Numbered from the stretch's first letter, positions 33,196 to 43,821 are shown. The stretch: 64,000 nucleotides of DNA from Gracilibacillus oryzae (GCF_009498735.1 NZ_ML762424.1:268441-332440); one strand, 5' to 3'. The notes: generated from the sequence alone by a model not told the origin. Program-made: numbers and translations.

Positions 33196-34284
33196 TCATA
33201 CAGTTGTACGTATTACAACATATATATTTTGTTTATAGCATTTTAGAATACCAATCCGTTCAAGCATTTGAAAATATTCTCTGACCGGATGAAATGATGA
33301 ATGAATAAGGGGAAAATCAGAAGCAGGATAGAAATGATTTCGAAGGATATCATGTGCATCTGTAAATGAGAATTTTTTCTGTTTCAAAATTAAATCAAGA
33401 TATAGACGACTTTGCCAGACCCATGGCGGACTTTTGGCCATAAATTCCGTTTGAATTGGCAAATTCACAAAGTATGGTAAAGTTTGGACATTCAGTTGAT
33501 GAAGATACAGCCACTGTCGCCATGCTGTTTCGTTTTTTTGATGAAAAGGAACAGGGCGATTCCGCCATTTTTTCAATTCCTCTCTCCATGTCTGTAGTAA
33601 CTGATCTGATGGCAACTTTCTCATTGTAAAGAAATCTTTCAATGTAGCTCTGTCTAATGCCATAACAGACAGACTGCCATATGCTTTGGTTTGTGTGAAG
33701 AAATAAAAATCCTGAAAGAAGATAAACTGTTTTTGTAAGCTGCAGTAATAGTAGATGGAGAGTGGAAAATATTCGTGGAATTGATGAATATAGCTAGCGT
33801 CTGTTGAGGATATCTTGATCATTTGACTTGTTAAACGATTCAGCTTGTTAGCACCTAAGATCCATATGGGGACAAAGCCATTCTCGCGATATTTCGCTGT
33901 TCTCCTTTGTACATCACTCATTGGAATGCTTGCACATTGGAATTCAATCGCTAAAGTCTTCGATCCTATCTCTACTAATAAATCAGGGCGCTGTTTAATT
34001 TCGGCTAAATAATGTTCTAATTTCACTCGAAATCCTTGATCACTAAACCATTTATACAAATCCAGCTTTCCTTGTTCATGATAAGCACCCTCACCGCCAT
34101 GCGGGCAGGAAGATTTTCTGTGATGGGCAAAATGGGCAATGACTTTTTCACCGGCTCGAATCAAAAGCTTCTCTTTACAGACAGGGCAATAGAAATGACC
34201 TTCCACTTTCAGCTTGGCCAACCTTTCTTTGTTTAATGAATATAGTGTCACAACTTTTCCATGATTATCTAATGCTTGTAACAA
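33196..34284 (-). CDS. coiA: Competence protein CoiA
   Basis: The 362-residue protein has an N-terminal zinc-binding-like segment (FYCPVCKEKLLIRAGEKV and AHFAHHRKSSCPHG) and a nuclease-like core (RPDLLVEIGSKTLAIEFQ), a PD-(D/E)XK pattern. CoiA acts in late competence in recombination of incoming DNA. The TTG at 34284 is supported by GGAGGTGATTTT. That ribosome site is itself inside the hairpin that terminates the upstream gene. Confidence 0.92.
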   Translation of the reverse strand: MLQALDNHGKVVTLYSLNKERLAKLKVEGHFYCPVCKEKLLIRAGEKVIAHFAHHRKSSCPHGGEGAYHEQGKLDLYKWFSDQGFRVKLEHYLAEIKQRPDLLVEIGSKTLAIEFQCASIPMSDVQRRTAKYRENGFVPIWILGANKLNRLTSQMIKISSTDASYIHQFHEYFPLSIYYYCSLQKQFIFFQDFYFFTQTKAYGSLSVMALDRATLKDFFTMRKLPSDQLLQTWREELKKWRNRPVPFHQKNETAWRQWLYLHQLNVQTLPYFVNLPIQTEFMAKSPPWVWQSRLYLDLILKQKKFSFTDAHDILRNHFYPASDFPLIHSSFHPVREYFQMLERIGILKCYKQNIYVVIRTTV

Positions 34285-34327
34285 AAAATCACCTCCACCG
34301 TCTTATTCGACATGGAAGTGATTTTTC
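34284..34327 (-). terminator. Terminator of the MFS exporter gene, overlapping the coiA ribosome site
   Basis: On the minus strand AAAAATCACTTCCA...TGGAGGTGATTTTTT can pair; the second arm contains the coiA ribosome site, so read-through transcripts would fold it away. Confidence 0.6.
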
Positions 34328-34331
34328 CTGC

Positions 34332-35729
34332 TTAGTTTTCGATTTTACCTGGTATCGAATTTTTAATAAAAAATGCTAATACAAAGCCTACAACCGATAT
34401 AATGGCAGCAACTAAAAAGGACATATTCACTCCATGAATCATTCCTGCCATTCCATTTGACGGGTTTGCCTGGTTTATCATAATGGACACTAACAATGCT
34501 GTACCTATTGCTCCGGCCATTTGTCTCATCGTATTATTCATCGCTGTACCGTGTGGAACCATATCACTTGGCAATTGATTTAACCCTGCGGTTGTAACTG
34601 GCATCATTACCATGGCAATCCCGAACATGCGGACAGCATTAACAATGGTCAAGTAAAGAAAACTTGTTTCTGTTGTTAATGTGGAAAACAAAAATGTTGT
34701 AACAGTCAGTAAGCCCAAGCCAATAATCGCTAACCATTTTCCGCCAAACTTATCAAATAACCTTCCAGTAATCGGGTTCATCGCCCCCATTAACAATGCT
34801 CCAGGGAGCAGCATTAATCCTGATTGCACTGCTGTAAATCCAAGATAACTTTGCATCATGATTGGTAAAATAATCGCCCCACCGATCATGGCAAAAAAAG
34901 AAATCATTCCTATTGCCGTTGTTAGAGTAAACATCTTGTATTGAAAAATTCGGAATTCCAAGATCGGCTGTGCTATTTTTAACTGACGACTGATAAAGAT
35001 ATACAGTGTAACAGCACCGATGATTAACGGTATAAGAACTAATGGACTAGTCCAGCCATGATTGACATCTCCCGCTGTACTGAATCCATATAGCAATCCA
35101 CCGAAGCCTAATGTTGATAAGACTATTGATGGAATGTCTACTTTCGGATCGGTTTGTTTCGTTACATTCACCAAAATTTTAACAGCAACAATGATATCAA
35201 GAATAGCAATTGGCAATATTACATAAAACAGACTTCGCCAATCAAAATGCTGTACTAAATATCCTGATAAGGTTGGTCCAATTGCAGGTGCAAATGCAAT
35301 TACTAATCCGAACATTCCCATTGCTGTACCTCTTTTTTCAATTGGGAATACTAAAAACATAATCGTTTGCATCAATGGCATCATAATACCTGCACCGGCT
35401 GCCTGTAAAACACGTCCAATCAGCAGGACATAAAAGCCTGGTGCAATGGCACAGATCAGTGTACCGACAGCAAAACTGCCCATTGCTGTTAAAAATAATG
35501 ACCTTGTTGTGAATTTCCCAATTAAAAATGCGGTAATAGGGATCATAATACCATTTACCAGCATAAAAATTGACTGAAGCCATTGCGCTAGTGCTTCATT
35601 AATTTCCAAGTCTGCCATAATATGCGGCAATGCCGTACCTAATAATGTTTGATTTAATATCGCTACAAACGCCCCTGATATGAGCACGATCATCAGAGGG
35701 GTACGATTTATCTGTCCATGTTCAACCAT
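34332..35729 (-). CDS. MFS multidrug exporter, DHA2/EmrB type
   Basis: The 465-residue protein has about 14 predicted membrane helices. DHA2 motifs include LNQTLLGTALPHIMADL (helix 1) and the motif-A-like FLIGKFTTRSLFL, with motif C GMFGLVIAFAPAIGPTLSGY. It resembles LmrB/MdeA-type exporters. Substrate unknown. No dedicated regulator is adjacent, and it interrupts the coiA-mecA neighbourhood of B. subtilis. Confidence 0.92.
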   Translation of the reverse strand: MVEHGQINRTPLMIVLISGAFVAILNQTLLGTALPHIMADLEINEALAQWLQSIFMLVNGIMIPITAFLIGKFTTRSLFLTAMGSFAVGTLICAIAPGFYVLLIGRVLQAAGAGIMMPLMQTIMFLVFPIEKRGTAMGMFGLVIAFAPAIGPTLSGYLVQHFDWRSLFYVILPIAILDIIVAVKILVNVTKQTDPKVDIPSIVLSTLGFGGLLYGFSTAGDVNHGWTSPLVLIPLIIGAVTLYIFISRQLKIAQPILEFRIFQYKMFTLTTAIGMISFFAMIGGAIILPIMMQSYLGFTAVQSGLMLLPGALLMGAMNPITGRLFDKFGGKWLAIIGLGLLTVTTFLFSTLTTETSFLYLTIVNAVRMFGIAMVMMPVTTAGLNQLPSDMVPHGTAMNNTMRQMAGAIGTALLVSIMINQANPSNGMAGMIHGVNMSFLVAAIISVVGFVLAFFIKNSIPGKIEN

Positions 35730-35950
35730 ATATTTTATTTCCTTCTTTCTATTTTGCGATCTTTTATAATCTGTACTATTTATAGTATTTATACACTTCC
35801 ATTATACTAACATAAATTATTTCGTATTTCGAAAGGTCTGATTAAACTTGTCAGCGACTTTTTGTGTTCGATAAGTTGAGAAGATGGAAATAATGGCTTT
35901 GAGCCTGTGCGAGGTTACGTACATTTCATATGCAGCTATTACAGTGGTTT

Positions 35951-35988
35951 CAAAAAAAAAACAGGCATTTCTTTGTAGAAATGCCTGG
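35951..35988 (-). terminator. mecA terminator
   Basis: CAGGCATTTCT...AGAAATGCCTG followed on the minus strand by nine T. Confidence 0.9.
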
Positions 35989-36672
35989 TTATACTTGAAA
36001 ATGCTCTTTTACTTGTGCCAGTGCGTCCTCACTGAAAATCACTTTACCATATTCCTGTACAACAAACATAGTTTCCGATGACTCTGTACCAAATTCGAGT
36101 ATTTGGCTAATCAGATCTTCTTGTTCATCATCTGATAAATATTCCTCATCAAATCTTGTTACAAGCATATATTGTCCTTTATGAAAATACAGTTCTTCTC
36201 CCATGCCTTCAGCGGATTCGAATACATGACTTAACTGGATAACATCTTCAAGGTCTTTGAAGCTCACGACTACAACAAAATCTTGACCATATTGCTCTTC
36301 CACCTCGACTTCATCCCTGTTTAAAGGGCCGAATTTCTCTTCCAGGAGAGATTCGATTTTATCATCTACAGGCATATCTATCGTCTTGCCGGATTCTGTA
36401 GGCAATTGTAGGTTCTGTCCATCTTTTGATATTTGTGCTTTGGTTACGACAATTTCCAGTCCTTTTTCGAGTGCTTGCACTTGTATCCATAAAGGTCCGT
36501 CTATTTGAAAATCTTCTTCATTATAATTAACTTCATCCATTACCTGCCAGAACAATTGCTCGCTCTTTTCACGATTGTACCAGATTTCTTCACGATCAAA
36601 GCCCCGGTCTTCAATATCCATGTATGAGATATAGAATTTGATCGTATTTTCATTGATTCTTTCTATTTCCAT
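35989..36672 (-). CDS. mecA: Adaptor protein MecA
   Basis: The 227-residue protein begins MEIERINENTIKFYISYMDI, the MecA N-terminal substrate-binding domain. An acidic linker follows, and the C-terminal domain (about 135-225, FVVVVSFKDLEDVIQLSHVF) binds ClpC. MecA targets ComK and other proteins to ClpCP. It is close to spx, as in B. subtilis. Confidence 0.95.
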   Translation of the reverse strand: MEIERINENTIKFYISYMDIEDRGFDREEIWYNREKSEQLFWQVMDEVNYNEEDFQIDGPLWIQVQALEKGLEIVVTKAQISKDGQNLQLPTESGKTIDMPVDDKIESLLEEKFGPLNRDEVEVEEQYGQDFVVVVSFKDLEDVIQLSHVFESAEGMGEELYFHKGQYMLVTRFDEEYLSDDEQEDLISQILEFGTESSETMFVVQEYGKVIFSEDALAQVKEHFQV

Positions 36673-37008
36673 AGATTAACTCTCCCTTCTTATTTGAATG
36701 TTTGGGTTGGAAGGGAATTACCATTCATCTATCTAAACCCTTATTTTTTCTATACCCTAATACATTGCTAAATCATTTATTGCAAAGGTGTTATTTCTAT
36801 TGTATGACAATGATGGCTCATTTGAAAACATAAAAACTTAAATTTATCATTTTTTTATCTTATGCTGTTCATAAAGGTGGTATTAACTATAGATTGTAGC
36901 TTATTCTATATCATTTGTCATTAGATAAATACATCATTTTTATGGTTCATCACAGCCCATTTATATCTATAGTGGAAAAAAAAGCAGATCTTTGGGAGAT
37001 CTGCTTTT
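36673..37008. other. AT-rich gap between mecA and spx, no gene seen
   Basis: 336 bp where B. subtilis has yjbE. Only short frames are present. It holds the mecA promoter region and the spx terminator. Confidence 0.6.
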
Positions 37009-37010
37009 TT
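36975..37010 (-). terminator. spx terminator
   Basis: AAAGCAGATC...GATCTGCTTT stem with A/T runs on both sides. Confidence 0.9.
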
Positions 37011-37404
37011 AATTAACCATTCTTTGTGCTTCACGCAATTGAAATGTTCTTACAGTACGAGGTAAGAATCTTCTGATTTCATCTTCATTATAACCAACTT
37101 GGAGTCTTTTTTCATCAAGAATAATTGGTCTTCTTAACAAGCCAGGGTTATCTTGAATCAACTGGAATAAATCCTTTAAAGGTAACTGGTCTAAGTTCAC
37201 ATTCAGCTTTTGGAAAACCTTCGAACGTGTCGAAATGATTTCATCTGTACCATCTTCAGTCATTCGTAAAATTTCTTTAATTTCATCAAGCGTTAATGGT
37301 TCTGAGAAAATATTACGTTCGTGAAATGCAATGTTATGCTCCTCTAACCATGCTTTAGCTTTCCGACATGATGTACAACTTGGCGAGGTATAAAGTGTTA
37401 CCAT
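37009..37404 (-). CDS. spx: Transcriptional regulator Spx
   Basis: The 131-residue ArsC-like protein has the redox switch Cys10-Thr-Ser-Cys13 and the conserved [20 protein letters not shown] region that includes the residue contacting the RNA polymerase alpha C-terminus. Spx reprogrammes transcription under thiol stress and is degraded by ClpXP with SpxH. GAGGAGTGAAGTTAC precedes the ATG. Two dyads lie upstream (37480-37520). Confidence 0.96.
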   Translation of the reverse strand: MVTLYTSPSCTSCRKAKAWLEEHNIAFHERNIFSEPLTLDEIKEILRMTEDGTDEIISTRSKVFQKLNVNLDQLPLKDLFQLIQDNPGLLRRPIILDEKRLQVGYNEDEIRRFLPRTVRTFQLREAQRMVN

Positions 37405-37479
37405 GTAACTTCACTCCTCAATATCAATTAAATTTATAATATGGATGCTTCTCACTCAACATCTTTTATTACATTAAAA

Positions 37480-37520
37480 TTAGTTTAAATTACTAACTAT
37501 GTACTATAGTATACTACATA
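37480..37520. promoter_or_regulatory. Two adjacent dyads upstream of spx
   Basis: TTAGTTTAAATTACTAA (37480-37496) has perfect five-base arms. Directly after it, TATGTA and TACATA (37498-37503, 37515-37520) flank ACTATAGT-like dyads. They lie 76-116 bp upstream of the spx start, where repressors act in B. subtilis; the binding protein is not identified. Confidence 0.45.
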
Positions 37521-37619
37521 TTGTGTTGGAATGATAGAGCATTACGTGATTTTCTTCACTTTTTCCACATTCTTTATTCAATTAAAGTATACCCTCCCAA
37601 TCCCTTGTTAAACATAATT

Positions 37620-38228
37620 TCACTCATTATTTTTTCTTTTTTTTTCAGATTTTTTCAGCGCTTCAAAAATATCATTTACTTCACGGTTTTGTCCATATGT
37701 GAGTACTTCATCAACTGGCTGATATGACTTTCCATAGACCTCTGTATCCTTATATGTATGAATATCTTCATACATCTTCTTCATTTGCTGATAAATTTCC
37801 TCTTCATTCTCACCTGTAGGCGACCAATATAGGATTTCCAGTGTGTTATTCTCATTTGTGGCTAATGATTTTCGCGTATATCCAATTGATAAAGCATGCT
37901 TAAATCCTTCTCGTTGATAAAACCGGAGCCGCTTTGTAGAATCCGTATCTTCATAATCATATGGCTCCACTTCTAAAATGATTGGTTTGTTTTTTTGCTT
38001 TAATTTTTCAATCAATTGGTGGCCAATACCTTGACCGCGTGACTCTGTCGATACATATACATAGTCGATAAAAATAAAAGTGGGAAACTCCGCATACATC
38101 AGAACATGATGCGGACCTTCATCTTTATAATATACATCCCCTTTTTCCTCTAAAAGCAGTTCCATATGTTCTTTTGATTTCATTTCTGTTACTGGAAAAT
38201 ATTGATTTAACTTATCATACCAGTTCAC
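37620..38228 (-). CDS. yjbC: GNAT acetyltransferase YjbC
   Basis: The 202-residue protein has the GNAT acetyl-CoA motif VSTESRGQGIGHQLIEKL and the segment TKRLRFYQREGFKHALSIGY. The GTG at 38228 yields MNWYDKLNQYFPVTEMKS, as in the B. subtilis protein, and is backed by GAGGTG. It lies directly upstream of spx on the same strand; yjbC and spx are cotranscribed in B. subtilis. Confidence 0.93.
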   Translation of the reverse strand: MNWYDKLNQYFPVTEMKSKEHMELLLEEKGDVYYKDEGPHHVLMYAEFPTFIFIDYVYVSTESRGQGIGHQLIEKLKQKNKPIILEVEPYDYEDTDSTKRLRFYQREGFKHALSIGYTRKSLATNENNTLEILYWSPTGENEEEIYQQMKKMYEDIHTYKDTEVYGKSYQPVDEVLTYGQNREVNDIFEALKKSEKKRKNNE

Positions 38229-38316
38229 TGACAACACCTCTGTTCCATTCTTTGTCTATGGATCATCGAAATTAATATACCCCTTCTGCCATTGTATTAA
38301 TCATATATTGCTATAA

Positions 38317-39537
38317 TTAATTGATCGGGGTGTAATCTACCCCTTCTGTATAAGAATTTCCGGCATTCCAGAGAAGAAATTCATCAATGCCATTCTCATT
38401 TAATGCACGAATCTGGGCTTCCACTTCTGCTTTTCCATATTGGAATGTCGGTCCACTGTATAGCCATGGTGCTTCAAAGTCCTGAATCCAGGGTCTTGAT
38501 ACTGGTGGATCTTCTAATTGTCCTAATACTTCATTTTCTACCTTTGCATATTCAGTCACTAGACGATATGGCTCTTCATCAGGATTGGTAATGCCGAAAT
38601 ATGATGTCCAGTGACTTGGATAGATCATAGATGAAATGACATCCACATTATCAGAAATTCTGGAAAAATTCTGTCCAATTCCTGGTGCCTCTTTAATTGT
38701 TGCAGAATAACCGAAAATATCAACAGAAACATCCACATCATAATATGCTAATTCTTCTCTTGCATATGCGACAAAATCAGTTACTGCTTCTACTCTTTTC
38801 TTCACACCATTCATTTCGGAATCTTTATAATCACCTAAATCATACGTCAATTCTTTATCTCTTTTTTCAAATCCTTCCGGAAAACGAACATAATCAAATT
38901 GAATTTCTTTAAATCCAAGTTCTGCTGCCATTTTGGCTATTTTTACATTATATTCCCATACTTCTTTCTGGAATGGGCTGACAAATGCTTCACCCTTGCC
39001 ATTTACCCATACTTCTCCATTCTTTGTAAATGACAGATCAGGGCGTTTTTTAGCCAATACAGAGTCTTTAAACACTACAATTCTGGCAATCGGATAAATC
39101 TGTTTTTCCTCTAGTACTTCTAACATCGCTCGAGGATCACTTATAAAGTTTTTTGATATATCTTCAAACTCGGACCCTTCTTCTGGTTTGAAAGTTAAAT
39201 TCCCGTGATCCTCTTTTACATCGATGACCATAGAATTTAATTCAGTAGTTTCGATTAAATTCACTAATTTCTCGAATCGGCTGCCACCAGCAGAATTTCC
39301 TGTTACGTAAATTCCTCGAACAGCATCTGGATATTCAAAATTCAAACCACTTTGATATGTAAAAAGTGGCAGACTGCTCGGAACATCTAATGACAGATCC
39401 GCACTCCGTTTTTGAGTATGTAAAGAAGCGCTTAACATTTCCTCACTATCTTCTGCAAATAAACTGACAGGTGCAAGTAAAAATCCTGCAAAAATTAGAA
39501 TTATGAGCTTTTGTCTCAGCTGTGTGGTTTTCATCAT
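38317..39537 (-). CDS. Secreted putative glycoside hydrolase (DUF4015 type)
   Basis: The 406-residue protein has a signal peptide (LIILIFAGFLLAPVSLFA). A TIM-barrel-like domain follows, beginning RGIYVTGNSAGGSRFEKLV and continuing with MVIDVKEDHGNL, IQFDYVRFPEG and VSVDIFGYSA; these segments are typical of the DUF4015 putative glycosidase family. The acidic residues of FDYVRFPE may be catalytic (inference). Substrate unknown, possibly a wall or exopolysaccharide polymer. Confidence 0.87.
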   Translation of the reverse strand: MMKTTQLRQKLIILIFAGFLLAPVSLFAEDSEEMLSASLHTQKRSADLSLDVPSSLPLFTYQSGLNFEYPDAVRGIYVTGNSAGGSRFEKLVNLIETTELNSMVIDVKEDHGNLTFKPEEGSEFEDISKNFISDPRAMLEVLEEKQIYPIARIVVFKDSVLAKKRPDLSFTKNGEVWVNGKGEAFVSPFQKEVWEYNVKIAKMAAELGFKEIQFDYVRFPEGFEKRDKELTYDLGDYKDSEMNGVKKRVEAVTDFVAYAREELAYYDVDVSVDIFGYSATIKEAPGIGQNFSRISDNVDVISSMIYPSHWTSYFGITNPDEEPYRLVTEYAKVENEVLGQLEDPPVSRPWIQDFEAPWLYSGPTFQYGKAEVEAQIRALNENGIDEFLLWNAGNSYTEGVDYTPIN

Positions 39538-39655
39538 TTTCTATCAATCTCCTACAATTTTTTTATGTTTTATATACAGTATAAAGAAAATAACGATACT
39601 TTTGTTAAAATTTAACCAATTTATTTAAATTTTTTGTAAGAATTTTTCTATGTAT

Positions 39656-39692
39656 GACGGAAAGGCCCTTATCCTGTTAAAAGATAAGAGCC
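39656..39692 (-). terminator. opp operon terminator
   Basis: GGCTCTTATC...GATAAGGGCC on the minus strand followed by TTTCC, 10 bp after the oppF stop. Confidence 0.75.
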
Positions 39693-39701
39693 TCTCTATT
39701 G

Positions 39702-40619
39702 TTAAACCTGATATTGTTTCATTTCTTCTTCCGTGCATAACACCCAATGTCCCGCCTTGACTTCCCGCAGTTCTGAACCTTCTGGATTATAGCTTGAGTG
39801 ATCAAATAATACACGCTCTCTATTTCTTTCAAATTCAGGGTCAGGGACCGGTATTGCTGATAATAATGACTTTGTATAGGAATGTAATGGGTTATTGTAC
39901 AATTCATCACTTTCCGCTAATTCCACAATTCTTCCTGCATACATTACAGCAATTCTGTCACTAATATATTTCACCATTGATAAATCATGGGCAATAAAGA
40001 GATAAGTTAACCCTCTTTCTTGCTGTAGCTCTTTCAATAAGTTTACCACCTGTGCCTGGATTGAAACATCAAGTGCAGAAATTGGTTCATCAGCTATAAT
40101 AAACTCAGGATCTACTGCAAGTGCTCTTGCGATACCAATTCTTTGCCGCTGTCCACCACTGAATTCGTGTGGATAACGGGAAGCGTGCTGCTTATTTAAG
40201 CCAACTGTTTCCAGCAATTCATGTACTCTTGCTGTCTTTTCCTGGTCGTTTTTGGCTAATCCGTGAATATCCATACCCTCTGCAATAATATCCTTTACTG
40301 TCATTCTAGGGTTTAAAGAAGCATAAGGATCCTGGAATATCATTTGCATCTGCCGGTTAAACGCCTTTAAATCTTTTTTTGACTTCGCACTGTGTACATC
40401 TTTACCATTAAAAATTACTTCGCCATTTGTGGCATTATATAAACGGATAATGGTTCTTCCTGTTGTAGATTTCCCGCAGCCTGACTCTCCAACAAGACCG
40501 AATGTTTCTCCACGGTAAATATCAAAACTGATCCCATCTACCGCTTTGATGACACCTTTCTTTCCTGCATCAAAATGTTGTTTTAAATCTTTCACTTCTA
40601 ATATTTTTTCTTGCTTCAT
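39702..40619 (-). CDS. oppF: Oligopeptide ABC transporter ATPase OppF
   Basis: The 305-residue ATPase has Walker [10 protein letters not shown], signature [15 protein letters not shown] and Walker [13 protein letters not shown], plus the C-terminal oligopeptide-transporter extension with only one Cys in WVLCTEEE. It starts four bases inside oppD. OppF with OppD powers peptide uptake, including signalling peptides for competence and sporulation in Bacillus. Confidence 0.95.
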   Translation of the reverse strand: MKQEKILEVKDLKQHFDAGKKGVIKAVDGISFDIYRGETFGLVGESGCGKSTTGRTIIRLYNATNGEVIFNGKDVHSAKSKKDLKAFNRQMQMIFQDPYASLNPRMTVKDIIAEGMDIHGLAKNDQEKTARVHELLETVGLNKQHASRYPHEFSGGQRQRIGIARALAVDPEFIIADEPISALDVSIQAQVVNLLKELQQERGLTYLFIAHDLSMVKYISDRIAVMYAGRIVELAESDELYNNPLHSYTKSLLSAIPVPDPEFERNRERVLFDHSSYNPEGSELREVKAGHWVLCTEEEMKQYQV

Positions 40620-41662
40620 GATTGACGTTCCCCCTCAACAGAGATGCCAGCCATTCTCTTCTTCACTGTAGCTGGCGGCTCAATGTCTGGCGCATTTTCA
40701 TGCAATAACCATGTTGCAGCAGAGTGAGTATCAGAAACTTTGAACATTGGTGGCTCCTCTTCAAAATCAATCGCCAAAGCAAATTCATTTCTTGCCGCAA
40801 ACGCATCACCCTTCGGCGGATGAATCAGATCTGGTGGTGTCCCCGGTATTGCCATTAGTTTCTCTTCATTGCTGTCAACAGTAGGCAGTGATCCTAGCAA
40901 TCCCCATGTATATGGATGTTTAGGATTATAGAAAACATCATCCACTGTACCAATTTCTACTATTTTCCCTGCATACATAACAGCAACACGATCTGCTACA
41001 TTTGCAACAACGCCAAGATCATGGGTAATAAAGATAATGGAAGTATCCATTTTTTTCTGAATATCTTTCATCAATTCAATAATTTGAGCCTGAATCGTTA
41101 CATCCAGTGCTGTTGTAGGCTCATCCGCAATTAACACTTTTGGATTGCAGGCAAGTGCAATTGCGATTACCACACGCTGACGCATCCCACCGGAAAACTG
41201 GTGTGGATATTGATTCATTCTTTTTTCCGGGTAGGGAATTCCTACAAGATTTAATAATTCAAGCGCTCTTTCTTTTGCTTGCTGTTTCGATAATTTTTGA
41301 TGGAGAATTAATCCTTCCATAATTTGCTTACCGATTTTCATTGTTGGATTTAATGATGTCATTGGATCCTGGAAAATCATTGAGAGATCTTTTCCACGGA
41401 TTTTCTGCATTTGCTTATTATCTAATTTCGCTAAATCTTTTCCATCAAACAAAATTTCGCCTTCCGGTATTTTACCAGCAGGTTTCTTAATTAATCCCAT
41501 TAACGCTTTGGTTGTAACTGATTTACCTGAACCAGATTCCCCAACAATCGCTAATGTTTCCCCTTTTTTCAAAGAGAAGTTCACACCACGAACAGCTTGT
41601 ACTTTCCCACCGTACGTATCAAAAGTTACGTTCAAGTTTTTAACATCTAAAATCGGATCCAT
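40616..41662 (-). CDS. oppD: Oligopeptide ABC transporter ATPase OppD
   Basis: The 348-residue ATPase has Walker [10 protein letters not shown], signature [15 protein letters not shown] and Walker [12 protein letters not shown], and the typical C-terminal [18 protein letters not shown]. It overlaps oppF by four bases and follows oppC by 18 bp. The usual Cys residues of the C-terminal Fe-S motif are absent (AARNEFA), as in many Bacillus OppD. Confidence 0.95.
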   Translation of the reverse strand: MDPILDVKNLNVTFDTYGGKVQAVRGVNFSLKKGETLAIVGESGSGKSVTTKALMGLIKKPAGKIPEGEILFDGKDLAKLDNKQMQKIRGKDLSMIFQDPMTSLNPTMKIGKQIMEGLILHQKLSKQQAKERALELLNLVGIPYPEKRMNQYPHQFSGGMRQRVVIAIALACNPKVLIADEPTTALDVTIQAQIIELMKDIQKKMDTSIIFITHDLGVVANVADRVAVMYAGKIVEIGTVDDVFYNPKHPYTWGLLGSLPTVDSNEEKLMAIPGTPPDLIHPPKGDAFAARNEFALAIDFEEEPPMFKVSDTHSAATWLLHENAPDIEPPATVKKRMAGISVEGERQS

Positions 41663-41680
41663 TATCTTCCACCTCCCTTT

Positions 41681-42829
41681 CTATCGTCTCATTTTCGGAT
41701 CTAATGCATCACGCATTCCATCAGCTAAAATATTAAAGCCAATCATCAGTAAAGATATAATGACAGCAGGAAAGACTAACATATATGGATAAACTCTGTA
41801 GTCATCAAATGCTGTGTCTATTAATGTCCCTAATGATGCATCTGGCGGAACTAAGCCAAGACCAATAAAGCTTAAAAATGATTCGAAAAATATCGCACTT
41901 GGGATTGTAAACATTGTATTAATAATAATTACACTTAACACGTTGGGAATTAAGTGTTTCATTAATATTCGTTTATCATTCGCACCTAATGTTCTCGCAG
42001 CTAAAACAAATTCTTGCCCTTTTAATTTCATTACTTGCCCGCGGACAATCCTTGCCATTCCAATCCAGCCGGTAATCGATAAAGCAATAATAATTGCTGT
42101 CAGACCTGGATCAAGGAGCATAATCATTAAAATAACGATAACCAAGTTCGGTATACCTGATAACACTTCAATAATACGCTGCATAATATTATCGGTACGC
42201 CCACCGTAATAACCGGATATTCCACCATAAAGAACTCCTATAACCATGTCAATTAATGCAGCTAAAACCCCTATTAACAGGGAGATCTGAGTACCTTTCC
42301 ATATTCTTGTCCAGAGATCCCGGCCCATATTATCTGTACCAAACCAATAGTACGTATCATCAAGACCCTTAGCTGCATAAATATCCACTTCCATTGCAAC
42401 TTTATAGTAATTGTCATTACTTTCATTTGGTTCTTCTACTACTTCTGTATTCAGTACATATTGCTCTTCTATTTCGTAACCTGTAATTCCACGCTGAACT
42501 GCATCATCTACTGTAGTCCCCTGTACTTCATATGTCTGCATTCCATCTAATCCAAGCCAGCCTAATCCTGGCACTTTCGGTGGTAAATATGCTGCATCAT
42601 AGTTCGCTTCATCCATTTTATAGTCATTCATTAACGGACCGACTAATGCGAGGGCAACGATCAGCAAAATAACGATTAGACCACCAATTGCACCTTTATT
42701 TTTCGATAACCGAAGCCAAGCATCTTTCCAAAAGGAGAGCTGTGGACGAGTAAGTTCTTCACTTAACTCTTCTCGGACATGGACGCGCTGAAACTTCTCT
42801 TTACTATATTTTTCTGTCGCTTTGTCCAT
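41681..42829 (-). CDS. oppC: Oligopeptide ABC transporter permease OppC
   Basis: The 382-residue permease has an N-terminal single helix, a large extracytoplasmic insert (about residues 65-165) and five helices with the EAA loop AARTLGANDKRILMKHLIPN. It overlaps oppB by one base. The insert is longer than in enteric OppC but usual in Bacillaceae. Confidence 0.94.
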   Translation of the reverse strand: MDKATEKYSKEKFQRVHVREELSEELTRPQLSFWKDAWLRLSKNKGAIGGLIVILLIVALALVGPLMNDYKMDEANYDAAYLPPKVPGLGWLGLDGMQTYEVQGTTVDDAVQRGITGYEIEEQYVLNTEVVEEPNESNDNYYKVAMEVDIYAAKGLDDTYYWFGTDNMGRDLWTRIWKGTQISLLIGVLAALIDMVIGVLYGGISGYYGGRTDNIMQRIIEVLSGIPNLVIVILMIMLLDPGLTAIIIALSITGWIGMARIVRGQVMKLKGQEFVLAARTLGANDKRILMKHLIPNVLSVIIINTMFTIPSAIFFESFLSFIGLGLVPPDASLGTLIDTAFDDYRVYPYMLVFPAVIISLLMIGFNILADGMRDALDPKMRR

Positions 42830-43770
42830 TATTCCTTCCCTCCTGTAATACGAATTCTTGGATCAATCAATCCATAAAGTAAATCTACAATCAAAATAAC
42901 TACAACAAATAATACAGCGAAGAGAATAGTTGTTCCCATTATAACTGGATAATCATTGGTATTAATTGAGGTTACAAACTGTTCTCCGATACCTGGTACG
43001 GCAAATATCTGTTCAATAACTAGTGTCCCTGTCATTAAACTTACTGTCATTGGTCCCAGCACAGTAATAACAGGTATTAACGCATTCCTTAATGCATGTT
43101 TGAACATAATGCTGTTATTTGAAACACCTTTTGCACGTGCTAATTCGATATAATCCGATCCTAATACCTCCAGCATCTCTGTACGCATAAACCGTGCACA
43201 TATTGCCATTGGGAAAATCATTAAGGCAATGGTTGGTAAAACCGTGTGAATAGGGCTTTCCCAGAACGAAACAGGGAAAATCTGCCATTTAACCGCAAGA
43301 TAGTATTGTAGCAATCCCGCAAAAACAAAAGAAGGGATCGAAATACCAATAACTGCGATTATGTTTGAAGAGTAATCGAGCCATGTGTTGTGTTTAATTG
43401 CAGCAATCATCCCTAAAATAATCCCTAATATTGCTCCAATGATTAATGCCTGTGCACCTAATTCGGCAGATGGACCGATTCTATCTAAAATCATTTGTGA
43501 CACAGGACGATTTTCATATTGAAAAGACACACCAAAGTCACCTTGAAAAACTCCTGTTATATAATTAAAATATTGAACAGGTACAGGCTCGTCCAGTCCA
43601 TATTTTTCTTCTAAGAATGCTTGTTGTTCCGGGGTTATTTTTCCTCCCAGATTATTAAAGGGAGACCCTGGCATAATCTTCATAAGGAAAAAAGTTGCTG
43701 ATATAATGATCAGCAATGTAATAATCATATAAATGATTCGTTGTATAAGGTATTTCGCCAATGCTCCCAC
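42829..43770 (-). CDS. oppB: Oligopeptide ABC transporter permease OppB
   Basis: The 313-residue permease has six helices, the periplasmic N-terminal loop with MPGSPFNNLGGKITPEQ and the EAA loop ARAKGVSNNSIMFKHALRNA. It forms the channel with OppC. A hairpin in the 98-bp gap after oppA probably reduces its transcription relative to oppA. Confidence 0.95.
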   Translation of the reverse strand: MGALAKYLIQRIIYMIITLLIIISATFFLMKIMPGSPFNNLGGKITPEQQAFLEEKYGLDEPVPVQYFNYITGVFQGDFGVSFQYENRPVSQMILDRIGPSAELGAQALIIGAILGIILGMIAAIKHNTWLDYSSNIIAVIGISIPSFVFAGLLQYYLAVKWQIFPVSFWESPIHTVLPTIALMIFPMAICARFMRTEMLEVLGSDYIELARAKGVSNNSIMFKHALRNALIPVITVLGPMTVSLMTGTLVIEQIFAVPGIGEQFVTSINTNDYPVIMGTTILFAVLFVVVILIVDLLYGLIDPRIRITGGKE

Positions 43771-43821
43771 CTCCTATATAAAAATGACGAATTGATGAAA
43801 TATTCAAACAATTCTCTTAAC

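Noticed and set aside
35840-35885. Further copy of the MITE-like repeat upstream of the MFS gene
   Set aside because: Only GCGACTTTTTGTGTTCGATAAG resembles a mix of its ends. Too short and diverged to call.
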